Below, piece after piece: positions 1 through 11,847 of a stretch of 64,000 nt of DNA. The position numbers were made by a program, and so were the translations under genes. Where the stretch lies: the NCBI GenBank assembly GCA_022496205.1, contig WTXD01000001.1, positions 1,116,001 to 1,180,000 of the forward strand. The letters are read 5' to 3'. The notes beneath the pieces were generated by a model, which had not been told where the DNA came from, ran no database searches, and was given only the letters and a program-made list of their open reading frames with translations. The DNA comes from Gloeopeniophorella convolvens. Taxonomy: Eukaryota; Basidiomycota; Agaricomycetes; Russulales. Each line of letters opens with the position of its first letter. Position 1 is the first letter of the stretch.

Positions 1-2437
1 ACAGCTTGACGTCTCGCTTCCATCTCCTTCAGGCGGGTTGCCTTACGATCTTGCTCCTCCTGCTGCTAGACGGTGTTGTCAAAATTGGTGTTCATGCAGT
101 GCATGGGTCGGTCTCACCTTCTTGGCCACGGCAGCCGCTAGCTGGAGGCTCTTAGGTGGCTCGGTCTTGTTCTTCTTGTTGACACCGAGCATTGTGCTAA
201 CCAACTTGGTGGCATGACCGAAAAATCCGACGGCTTGTGACGATTCACCACTCGATGACGCTAACGACATCTGGCTTTGCATGGCATTGGGGTGAGTCTG
301 TAGAGTGATTTTGAGCTCGCCTCTAAGAAAGTCCTGGATGTGGTGACTCACCGCTACGAGGGCTACCGTTGGCTTGCCGCCCTCTAGAACATCCTTCCTC
401 ATGTCATCATCAATGTCCATGCTCTGATCCGAGTCCTCAGCGACATCTTGCAGCTGCCCGCTCCGCCCCGTAGTGAATAATTCTTCCTCACTTGGGTCTT
501 GCCGGGGACTCTTTCCCCCGATCTGACTTTGAGACGGCGCCGTGCTCCACGTCATGCTGTCCTCAACCGTTGTGATACCTGCGAATGGTGTCCACATCTG
601 GTTGGTAGATGCAAATTTATCTTCCATCCTCCAGCTGTCATCATCATCGAGGTCATCCTGCGGCTCCTTCTCCTCAGGAACCGGCTGCGAGCCTGGCGAG
701 GTGGCTTGAGTATCTTGACTGCGCGGTGCCCACCCAGGTACGTTCTTTTGAGGGTCGAAGATATTGTCAGAGAACAAGCTAGACTGGGTCGACTGCTGCG
801 AGAGGGGTACACGTGGGGGAGACTTCGATAGTTTCGTCGATTGCAAGCCTAGACCAAACGGCGCGCGGAGAGGGTAGTCGGGGAGTTTGAAAGCCGATTC
901 TTTCGGGAGAGCTGCGCTGTCCGTGGATGAAGACTTGAGGTTTGCAGCGGGCGGAGGAACAAAGACAGGAGGAGGCTTGTTGAATACAGGACCGCCGGGA
1001 GCGAAGAAAGTTGGCTTCTTAGCGACAGGCGGGGAGTCCGGGGGTGTTGTGGAGATGCTGATATCATTGGCAGATTCACGGGAGGTTACGCTGTTCTTAT
1101 CGCGTTTGGGAACGAGATCCGAAATGCTCAACCTCTTGTCCGTCTCACGGGAAGTCTGAGGTGCAGAGTCGGTGACTGGTTCATCAAACGTCGGTGGTGT
1201 GAGGGCACGGTTCGAAGGTGCAGGGGCCCCAACTTCGCGCATTAGAGTGGGCGCAGAGAATGAAGGACGAATGCTATTCGCCTTTGAAAATGCGTCGGTT
1301 GCAGTGCTCGAGACTTCCTGGATGGTAGGGAGGGCGTCGTACGTGCCTACTTCAGCGAGATTGCCAGCAAGAGACTTGCCAGTGCGCGCGCGGAGAGTTT
1401 CCACAGCCTTCTTCAGCGAGTCGATCATGTCGACCCCGCGGTCTTCCGGCATAGTATGAACATCATCCGCCGACTTTGTTGCACGAACATCGGCCTCAGG
1501 AACCCGGAGCGCGCTAGAGGCCTTCGGTTGTGGCTCAAGGTGGAAGAGCTCTGTAATATCCGCACTTGTTTTCGGCAACTTGGCCCTCCGCCCCTCGCTG
1601 TCGGTACCATGAAGTGGCATGCCATCGGGCAGCTCGCCACTTTTACGCTTCAAGCTCCCCGAGGGCGCCGCAAGCCCGGATGCGGTGACGCTAGCACGCT
1701 TGTTGTTTACTTCCATGGCTTTCGCTTCGCGGACCTTGGCGAGCCACGAAGTATGATTGCCAGTTAGTCCTGTTCCTGGAGTGGCTATCGGAGCAGGTTC
1801 GATGGAAGACCCACGGGTCTGTCGTGTGGACTTCTTCAGAGGGGACGGGGCACCAAGGCTCGGGAATTGAGATAAACTTGGCTTTCGGGCGAGTGTAGCC
1901 CCAGAGGGTCATCTTCTTTGAGAGGAACATCCATATCGACGAATGCAGATGATGAAGGGCTTGACGATAGGGACCCAGCTATGTCGTCTTCTCTATTGGG
2001 AGTAGCAGAACGTGGCGAGGGCGAGGTTGTTGCGGTGAGTCGTCGGCGCGAGCATGAAGCTTCGAGGCGGGTGTCGGAGAGGGTGTTTCGGGGTTGAGAG
2101 GGGCGGATTGGAAAACATCCTCTTTCTCATCTGAGATATCGAGGATGGGTGCATGTATTGGGAGCGGCCGGGCCTTCTGAGGTGAAGCGCGCCTTCTCCC
2201 TGGGGTCTTTACGAGGTCAACGAAGGAGCTAATGATTCAGGTCAGCTACTTTAGAGGTGAAACCAAGATGGCTTACTCTTGCTTGGCTGCTGCCCAGATA
2301 TTGTCGAGGTACTCTTCGAGGAAAAGGAACCCTTGAGATTGAACTTGATCTTCAAAGAATTGTCTTCCTGGGTCGTTCATCATTGCACTTCGGATAGACG
2401 AGGTCCATCGTGTGATACCGGGGGTCGGGGTGGTCAT
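1..2437 (-). CDS. INCENP: INCENP/Sli15-like inner centromere protein (3' end outside window)
   Basis: Probable scaffold subunit of the chromosomal passenger complex, which carries Aurora kinase to centromeres and the spindle. Exon 1 (2437 down to about 2274) encodes a short helical N-terminus ending near LFLEEYLDNIWAAAKQE. After a ~46-nt intron comes a very long, disordered, Ser/Pro-rich exon with basic patches such as LARKPSLSQFPSLG and WLAKVREAKAMEVNNKR. Near position 66 an intron leads into a charged coiled-coil-like segment (QEEQDRKATRLKEMEARRQA) that runs off the window, so the C-terminal IN-box that binds Aurora is not visible. The start is the ATG at 2437; the in-frame codon further upstream is TTG. 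The frame slips at a G run (2090-2093 on the plus strand). The assignment rests on architecture and the N- and C-proximal segments, so it is probable and not proven. Confidence 0.6.
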
Positions 2438-3202
2438 AGCGATGAGAATGTCTTGCAAGGCCCCAAAGTTGCGAGCTACCTACAATGACGACGGCGGCGA
2501 CGGTCACGACGAGTCGAACACGCGATGGATCACGTGATCGTGCAGTGACAACAAGTGCAAATAGCCAAGACACGCATTAGACTTCGGACTTGCTTCGCGG
2601 ATGGCAATGGCACGCGCCGCACGCGTTGCGCCACTGCCCGCTACGTCGATAGCGACAGCTCTAAAGTTCTGCATGCAGGTCCCCCGGAGTTTTCTGGTCT
2701 GGACGGCGGTGGTCGTGCCGGACTAAATTCCCCGCTTCAATACTCTGTTGTACTGTCGCTGCTTCCTCCGCGTGAGGGCCGATTGACGGTTGTGGCGAGC
2801 TACTCCAGGCGACCGTGTCTGCGCTTATTTGACATGAATTAGCCAATACAGCGTTGATCTAAGCGTTGGTCATTGACGCGGACGTGCAGACGTACTTCAA
2901 ACTATGGCCGAATGGGCTCGCCATTGACTCGGACGGATTCACGCACGGAAGGTGCCTGTGGCTTGGAGGATCTACGCAGAAGCGCTGCAACGGGAAGGCG
3001 ACTCGACTGTTTTGGCTCGCCATCGCACATCTCCTGGCTTCGATGGGGCATCGGCTGGCACCAAATCGTAGCAGCCGGCACGCCAGTCATTTGCCCCACG
3101 CGCTCATCAACGCAGCAGAGCCTCAAATATCTTCTGTCTTGTCCTTGCCTCGTATCCCCTTTCTCCCTAAGCCTCTACAGTCTTTTTTTTCTTCTCGTCG
3201 GG
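2438..3202. promoter_or_regulatory. Head-to-head intergenic region INCENP-like/REC8
   Basis: About 770 bp separating two divergently transcribed chromosome-segregation genes, so it must contain both promoters. A pyrimidine-rich stretch (about 3164-3197, including eight T in a row) lies just upstream of the REC8 start codon, a common feature of fungal core promoters. I see no coding frame with splice support here. Confidence 0.4.
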
Positions 3203-6200
3203 ATGTTCTTCACTCCTGAGCTGTTGTCCCGTCGTGACAGCGGCTTCGGTCTGCTCTGGTATGGCTTGCTATGAAACCCTCCGCAGGCTACTTCTACCGT
3301 CTTTGCAGGCTCGCCGCGACTCTTGGAGCCAAGTCATCCTTCAAAAAGCTCCCAAAACGCGACGTGATGGGCGCAGACATTGCACAACTCTGTGACCTTA
3401 TTACTGAACCTGCGGAGCCACTGGCTCTGCGCCTCTCAAGTAATCTGATGGTTGGAGTTGCACGGTAGGTTGCATGCACGAGCCTTTCTGCGAGTCCGAA
3501 ATTTCTCAACATCTCCCAGTGTATACAAAGGTAGGTATATGCACAACGTATGCGCGCGAGTGTTCTTACATTGATCGTAGTCAAACATGATATTTTCCTT
3601 GGCGATGTGAATGCGTGTTTCATTGCGCTCAAGAAGGCTGTACAAGATCTGCGTGCTTTTTCCGCGGCTTCTACGTCACTGCAAATGGGTCACCCTACTG
3701 TCAGGTATGTACGACATCTCTGAAGGGGATGCTTTCCAAGTATAACGCATGCGTGCAGGTCTGACACCGTCACTGTGCCTCTGGACCCTGCGGTGGCTCT
3801 CGGCCTCAACCTGGATGACTTTCTCGGTGTGAGTTATTCCACGCGCCTAGCCTGGGACTAATGGCCCTATTCGACGGAAATAGGATTGGCAGGATATCCT
3901 AGATGCACAAGGTCGCACCCTGCCTTTCGACGGTTATACTCCTCCCGCTCACACACATCGCAGAGGATGATGGGTCCGATGACGAGTATGGAAAACCAAA
4001 GAAAAGGCCAAAGGCCCGCGACGCAAAGACACTTCCCCCTGCTGAAGCCGGAAGGAAAGCCACATACACCCTCGACGAGAGCCTGGAGCATATGCTTTCT
4101 GGCTCCTTTGATGTATCGTTCCTTAGTGCTCACCACGGAGAACAAGCGCTATTGGCATCATCTCAGATCAATGACGACTTTGGTTTTGGAGATGGGGAAG
4201 GCTTCGACCTTGGAGACATTGGCGATGAACTCGCAAAAGAGCTTGGAGATGGATGGACGAGTGCTCCCGCTCAGCCTAGGTGTGTCATCACGCACAAAAG
4301 TCTTCAGTTCAAATATTCACTCACTATTACAGGCCATCTGCAGACGCTGATGAGCAGCCAGTGGCTTTCCCAGATCAAGAGGACTTCAATATGGACCTTG
4401 GTCAGGGTGACGATTTCGCATTTGCCAGCTTGGACCAACCTCCGGGAGACTCTTCTTCCGTAGTCGATGATGTGCAAGCACCTCGACCTCTCGCTGGCGA
4501 GAAGAGAGTAAGCATCCGACTCAATAGATCCCTAGCATGAACTCACGCCCAGGCAGACCTTCGAGGCGATGAATAACGGCACGTAGTTGGTGGACGTCGG
4601 CCTTAGCCCAAGGATGCTCACTATCTATAATTAGATATGTCGCCACCGGTTGCCACGCCGCCTCAGTCCCAATTAGTGCGCTCGCCTAGCCCTCCGTCAG
4701 CCACCGGCACTGAGGTTGCCGGGGTCGAAAACATACCGGGAGAAGTCGGAGTAGTCGCGGAAAACCATCCAGTGCAGAGCGAAGAGGCAAGGCCGAAGAG
4801 GGTAAAGCGTGTGAGAATCCAGTTGGATGCAAGGACAGAACTCACGGACGACGAACTTAAAGTGTGTTGACTGTCAGCTCGACTCAACGGCGCCCCTCAC
4901 AGGGAACCGTACATGGCAGGCTGCGCGTGCACAGTATGTTGAAGGCCAAGAAGCCCTCCGTCGTAGCCTAGAGGAGAGAAGGCTCGAGAAGGAAGGCGCG
5001 CGTCTCGTCGAAGAGATGCTGTATGGTGTCCCATTCATACGTAGGTTGAATTCCACCCGACACAGAAACCGGAGCTGACTGTGTATAGTCAGCGCCCCGA
5101 CTCTAGTAGACTTCTGGATAGACAACTTCAAAGTGCTCGTGGAAGCTCGGTCACATGCCGGACAGATCAAAACACCTGGTGAGAATCGTATTCCTGGACA
5201 GATACCTCTCTGCTAATACAATATAAGGTGATTTGCCCACAAAAGCTCGCCAACTCTCGGAGCCGCTTGAGGAGGTAGAGTATATTTTTCCTCAACATGA
5301 TGACGTGGTCATGGACCAAGCTATCGATGTGCAACTTCTCGACAATGTCGGTATGTAGCAGTTCTGTTCAGCTCGAGCATCTTGTTGATGGAAAGGTTCA
5401 GAACTTGACGATTTCGACTTTGGGCGTCAGAGGTCATCTGAGGTACGCCGTCTGCGCAACAGAGTCCATTTATCTGATATCGCGTTGCAGGAACCTGGTC
5501 AAGCTCGTCATGCATCTGTAGCATCGTTCCCGACCGGAAGTGCCTTCGACCTGGGCCGGAACCTTGAGATCGCCTCTGGTTCTCAGAAAAGCTCGATGTT
5601 CCCATGGGATAACGCCGGGCTCAGCTCTTCCGTGGCTGGGGCACCGTTTGACATAGCCAGCGAGAAAATAAGCGCCGGAAACGAAGATCTTCGTCTCAAG
5701 GATAACAGATCTGCGGGAAGAAGTAGTGGACGCGGCAGCTCTCTGGTTCCCAGCCAGCTCAACAGTGGCCCCGGTACTGCGGGGTTCTCTCCGCGAGCAT
5801 TCGGGGGAGTGGGGACCCAGGTCAACGAAAGTTTTGAGTTTGAGGGTGGGTATTTAGCACAAACCTCCCAGGGCATTGCTTATCCATCCACCAAATGCAC
5901 AGTTCCGGAGGACAATGTACAAGGGGATGCCGAGGCTCCAGAGCCCAATCCGGTCACGCTCGAGCGCAACTCATTTAATTTCCTGGAGTAAAGTGCCGGT
6001 CCTTGATCGGTGCTGTGCTGACCCTGTGTTATCAGGTACGTGAAGATGCAGCTCCAGGCTGTTCAAGACTCGGCAGAGGGTCTGGCATTCGACAAGTTGG
6101 CGCCCCAGGAAACCAGCACGTCCCATGTCGCTGCTGCCGCGTTCTACCATTGCCTCGGTGAGCGCACGAAGTCTATAGCAATATTTGGAGAAAGCTGAAG

Positions 6201-6283
6201 ATATCTCAGTTCTTTCTACCAAGGGTCTTCTGCGCGTCAATCAGCCCGTGGCGTACGGAGAACTCAAGATCAGACTGACCTAA
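3203..6283 (+). CDS. REC8: REC8/Rad21-family kleisin subunit of cohesin
   Basis: Kleisin that bridges the SMC1/SMC3 heads in cohesin; the divergent sequence suggests the meiotic REC8 type over mitotic RAD21. Exons read: 3203-3258, 3309-3464, 3520-3530 (11 nt), 3581-3704, 3759-3828, 3884-3911, 3964-4279, 4333-4507, about 4557-4582, 4635-4861, 4920-5040, 5089-5178, 5228-5350, 5402-5442, 5491-5987, 6036-6157, 6210-6283, giving about 750 residues. The N-terminal SMC3-binding domain shows LAATLGAKSSFKKLPKRDV and PLALRLSSNLMVGVARVYK. The C-terminal SMC1-binding winged helix shows HVAAAAFYHCL and VAYGELKIRL. The middle is acidic and disordered, as in kleisins. The link between the exons near 4557 and 4635 does not keep frame as written, so either a small exon is misplaced or bases are lost. 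The rest is consistent. Confidence 0.85.
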
Positions 6284-6560
6284 GCAGCCGGGATATACAG
6301 GTGTAAATTGATGGGCCATATACAAGAGTCTGCAAAGCCGGATCGATGTGTAGGAGTTGGTGTGCGCAGCCTGACCAATAGAGCCGATTGATGCGTTCGT
6401 CGACTGAGGTGATTGGACAAGGGAAGGCGAGCGCGGCTCCGGAGGGTGACCTGAGTCCGTTCTTGCCGCGCATCGGAATCGGAGAGCAGTCGCTAGCGCC
6501 GTGCGAAAAATAATCTGAGACTGCATTCCCCAATGATCAGACCATGCCTCCGATGGACCA

Positions 6561-6570
6561 CCATAAATAC
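6561..6570 (+). promoter_or_regulatory. Candidate TATA element for idi1
   Basis: CCATAAATAC lies about 55 bp upstream of the ATG at 6620. If it is the TATA box, the short product starting at 6620 is the main one and the upstream ATG at 6533 would be used only from a longer transcript. Confidence 0.3.
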
Positions 6571-6596
6571 TGCTCGTCTCCTACATCGGCCCATAG

Positions 6597-7547
<951 letters not shown>

Positions 7548-8544
7548 AGCGCCGCCGCCGCCACCACTGCCAGCCGATGCCCCCCGCGCTGCTAGATCTG
7601 ATCCCTCATCTGTATCATGCGTACCGTATCTTCCGTCATGTCATTTTATAGTTATCGGCGTTGCAATTGCATAGAACTGCATATGTTCAGAATGGGGGGG
7701 GGGGGTGATGACAGTGTGAATTCAGACGGGCCCTGACACGTCGATGGTATGATATAGGAGCCGTTTATGCGCGGCAGGCGCCATTGCACGACAGAGACAT
7801 GTTGCCACAGGTGATTGCCCGGTTATAGGACAGTGCGCACTAATCGAGAGGCTTGGCTGGGACATAACAAGACGCGGAAGGTGTTCGGAGGTACGGCGTG
7901 AGGCTATGCGTAAGCAGAAGCCGCTGATGAGGGCTTCGAGTGAGAGTGACGCGAGTTTATGACCCGTTGGCGAGGCTCAGCAGAGAGAGTGGGAGTTCCA
8001 GAAGCGGTGGGAGGAGGGCGAGAGCAGTTTGAAAGTATGATAAGATTTGACACGATAATCCGGGAAACGACCGAAGTACTGGTAAGTAGTCAGAACGAAG
8101 CGCGAGAAGCGAGCCAGATCCGAATGCGAGATGCGGCTGGGTGTGTTCAATATCGCCGGAGGGTAACAGCTGGGATCGTTGAAGACGACGACGACGCCGA
8201 GCGGTGTCGGAGGCCGCTGACAGAGGCCGTGGGCTAAGTCGGTCGGTCAGGAGGACAAAACGTTTGTCAGACCGAAACGCGATTTGCAGTGCACGGCTTG
8301 ACTTGACCGTCGATGCGCGTCTATGCCTAGGGCGCACATCTGCGCGCCTGACGGTCAAAGACGAGACCTCCCAACGCAGCCCTCGCCCCTGACACAGGCC
8401 ATTTTCCATCTCTCTTGACCGTACCCTCACCATGTTTCCGCGACAATCTAGCGCGGCCTTTCCCCGCGACCCAGGGACGGGTGGAGAGAGGTGAGCTCGT
8501 CCTCCTACTTAAGGCTCGCTGCTCCGTTTGTACTGCTCGTGACG
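7548..8544. other. Intergenic: idi1 3' UTR and promoter of the next gene
   Basis: No supported gene. It holds a run of about 12 G at 7694-7705 and the presumed promoter and leader of the downstream glycosyltransferase. A GTGAGC at 8491 could be a 5'-UTR intron donor, but I cannot confirm an acceptor. Confidence 0.4.
7694..7705. repeat. Poly-G tract
   Basis: About 12 consecutive G in the region downstream of idi1. Such a run is error-prone in sequencing and may be length-variable. Confidence 0.8.
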
Positions 8545-10936
8545 ATGATGTCTTCGGAACCGGCCAGGACTCGTCTTGCGTACATAAACCCCACCCCGCA
8601 TCCCACGCAGCAGAATTTCCCTGCCTCGCCGGCATATGCACCCATCTCTGCAGGCTACAACATGCACTATGACCGGCTCCCGCTCTCTCCTTCGCAACAC
8701 CCCTCCAACCGTCCGTATCGTCGCTGGCGAATATTCGTTCGGTCTACGGGCTTCTTTGGGACGGCCGTCTTCTTCTCTGCGATTATCTTCGCGGGCATGG
8801 TCGTCCACTTGGCTTTCTTCTCGTCGTCCAGCCCGTTCTGGAGCAGGCCCGTTCCATCCAACTGGAATGACCTCGCGCATCTTGATCCTAGTTCTCCAGG
8901 CTACGTCGACCCTAATGGACCACTGCTCGTCGACCCGAACGCTGAGGCAGCATCACCGGTGGCTGAGGAGCCTTCACCATCACCCGTGCTTGATGAATCA
9001 CCGCCTGTTACAACACCGTCTCGTCCGCTCCCAGAGTTCCCATCGTCACGACCTCCGACGACAGAGCAGCAGCTTACCAATGAGCAAGTCAGGAGTCTCG
9101 TCTCGCGTACCAGAGGCTACTTCTCTCGGGAGTACAGTTTAGGCCTCGGGTGGAATAACGTTGGTCTTTCAGCTTTGCGTTGCCGTCTGACGGTCCCTGA
9201 AGCACTTATCTAGATGCGGTATATCATCGAGGCGTCGCTTCTTCAGGCAGAACTGTTGAACCGCACACTGGTCGTACCTTCCTTTGTGTACGCACGTGCG
9301 TGCGAGTACAATATGTACGTCCTGTGTGTTTGCATCGGTGGTCGTATCTCATCCACTGTGCCTCCGCAGCACTGTGTGTGCGGAGTTTGCGCCCATGGTC
9401 AACAAGGGCCAGGCCATCGGCTGGGACGCGTGGAAGGGCCTCCCCATCGAGCAGCAGATGGGCTTCCGCATCCCGATCTCGCTCATGCTCAACCTCACAC
9501 ACCTGCGCGAGCGCCACCCAGTCATCACCGTGGCCGACTTTCTCCGCTACCATGACAAAGACCCGATGGAGGAGTCCAGCAGCGGCATGTGGCAGCGCTG
9601 GGGGTACCAAACGAACCCGAACGTCTTTGAGACCAACAAGACAAAGATACCGACGTCCTATGTCATCGAGAACCACTGGTACGACCCGAAGGGCACGAAC
9701 CGCGTCGACTTCATCCCCGAGGCGATGAAGACGCGCGGGCGGTGGGAGCGCGTTACCAACAACGAGAACCAGGGCCCCGTTGGGCACTGGCCGCCAATAG
9801 AGCCGACAGAGCTGTCGATCACGCTGGCAACGGCGATGCCCGAGGACAAATCCGTCATGGACTTCAACGCCGCGCGCGGCGTCCTGATGAGCGCTGGGCT
9901 TGAGGACGAGTTTAACCTTGACGACGACGAGGTCGTCGAGGGCCTGCTGAACGCCCACGGCTGGGAGGTCCTGCACACCTTCCAGGGCGCGTAGGTGTCT
10001 CCGCTCCCGCCGCACGCCCCGCACAGCTGACCCGCCTCCCCGCAGCATCGGCATGGACTATACCAAAACGGTGATAGACCCATTCAAGGAGGTCGCGCAC
10101 CGGTCGTCGATAAAGGGCTTCCGGGACGACTACTGGCACGCCGATGCGGACGTCGTTATTCTCACGGGCGAAACGCACTTGTACCGCAAACCCGTGAGTC
10201 GCCCCTCGCCGTGTCCGCGCGGAATACTCATGAGCGTACTGCGCCAGGGCTGCATGCGCTTCACCACAAAACCCGCACGCGGGAACTTCGCCAGCATGGT
10301 CCTGCGCGATTTCGCGCCGCCCCAGCGCGTACTCGATCTCGCCAATTTACTCTCAGCCCGCATGCGCGCGCTCACCGGCGGCCGCCTCTGGATGGGTGCA
10401 CACATGCGCCGCGGAGACTGTAAGCACCCCTCACGCACGCGACACCCGAGCCCGCTCCTGACTGACGCGCGCCGGCAGTCGTCAACCTCGGGTGGGCAAT
10501 GGAGCTCAGCCCCGAGGCGCACGTCGGGCGCGTGAAGGACCGGCTGGGGTACGGCCGCACGATCCTGCAGGAGCTGCGCGCGCCGACGACGGTGTACCCG
10601 CTCCCGGCGGGCGTCGCGCCGGACGCGGAGCAGACGGCGCTCGCGCCGCCGCAGCCGGAGGACGTCTTCTTCATCGCGACGGACGAGCGCGAGCCGGGCG
10701 CGCTACGCGCGATCCAGGCGGGCGGCGCGGTGTTCATGGCCGACCTGCTCACGATGGACGACCGGCGCGCGTTCGGGTGGCCGCTGATGCTCGCGGACGT
10801 GCGCGCGCTCGTCGAGCAGGCCGTGCTCGTCCGCGCGGCGTTCTTCTACGGGCACGGGATGAGCAGTCTCGCCGGCGGCGTGCTCAACATGCGTGCGGTG
10901 CGCGGCGCGGACCCGCGCACGGCGCTCATCGACTGA
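8545..10936 (+). CDS. Type II membrane O-fucosyltransferase-like glycosyltransferase
   Basis: Likely Golgi or ER glycosyltransferase of the GDP-fucose O-fucosyltransferase superfamily. Six exons (8545-9159, 9214-9314, 9370-9990, 10046-10193, 10248-10419, 10479-10936) join without interruption to 704 residues. A short cytosolic N-terminus is followed by one hydrophobic segment (FFGTAVFFSAIIFAGMVVHLAFF, about residues 68-90, quoted in part) and a Pro/Ser-rich stem, the type II layout. The lumenal domain has NRTLVVPSFV, and the signature GAHMRRGDFVNLGW spans the exon 5/6 junction; in this superfamily the RRGD arginine contacts GDP-fucose. The first in-frame ATG is 8545, with another at 8548. Donor and acceptor specificity cannot be read from the sequence. 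Confidence 0.75.
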
Positions 10937-11847
10937 GCTGCGCATGCCTTCTCGTCCATGGAAGGTTTTTTTTCGTTGTTTTTTTTTGTCGCGTGCTTTC
11001 GTGCTTTCGTGCTTTCGTGCTTTTTGCTATGGACCCATTGGAACGACATTCGCCACCCATTGTTCACTCATCTATCTTACCCCATCTCGCTTTATTGCCA
11101 CATCCTCTTTTCGTCTTTCTGTTTCGCTTATATTCGGTGTTGTTGTTGTTGGGATGGAGGGCGCAACGACGACGACGTGCGCGCCGGACTGCCTTTTACG
11201 CGCTATTTATTCCCTTCCACTTGCTTTCCGCAGATCTCCTATCGCTGCTGCCGCACCTTCGAGTACATCCTTTTATTTCGGTTGTGCGCTTTGCTGTCAT
11301 TCACCCGTCCCACCTGCTGCCTGCTGCTACCCTAGTCTCATCAGTCCCCCCGCTCTGTTTTCGCATACGTCGTGCATAGTTAATGATCCATCACCATAGA
11401 AGCAATCAATCAACCAAAGACAATCAACAAATTATCTGACATGTCGGCAGTAATGTGATTGTGACTGCCTCCTGGGGACCAGGAGGCTAATAGTACTCGA
11501 TAGCATGTGGCTGTGGATGGTATTCAGTACTAGTGGCAGATAGGGGCGACGTACGCCCGCGCCCGGTAAATGGTACACTCTAAGTAGACTAGGCACAGCC
11601 CGAATGAAATGAACCTCGACCGCGGGCGCGCGGCGTTGCGGATCATGCCGACATGAGAAACACGATGTGGCCCAGAGATCGAAAACACTTCTGGTAACAG
11701 AGGACACGTGCAGTGAGCAGGTAAGTATGCATGCGTACAGACAGCAGGCGATGGCGGGGTAATGGGGCGTCGCAGGCACTGGGTTTTGGGGACGTGCAGC
11801 AGCATCAGGTCATAAGATCATCATCATATCATCATGCGCGCATCGCG
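10937..11847. other. Convergent 3' intergenic region, T-rich
   Basis: Holds the 3' UTRs of the O-fucosyltransferase-like gene (plus) and of the Q/Y-rich gene (minus). The first half is strikingly T/C-rich on the plus strand and contains a short tandem repeat. No coding frame with splice support. Confidence 0.4.
10993..11024 (+). repeat. Tandem 8-bp repeat GTGCTTTC, four copies
   Basis: Four head-to-tail copies of GTGCTTTC, the last ending in T, just after the stop codon of the preceding gene. Confidence 0.8.

Noticed and set aside
2555..3202. Open frames on both strands between INCENP-like and REC8
   Set aside because: They start at non-ATG codons, have no conserved content, and overlap the first REC8 exon in other frames.
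9224..10054. Long minus-strand open frame opposite the O-fucosyltransferase-like gene
   Set aside because: Mirror of GC-rich coding sequence; composition is Val/Arg/Leu repeats and the plus-strand frame has introns and family motifs.
10492..11379. Long plus-strand frame overlapping the last O-fucosyltransferase exon
   Set aside because: Out of frame with the conserved protein and runs through the T-rich 3' UTR; Arg/Ala-rich shadow frame.
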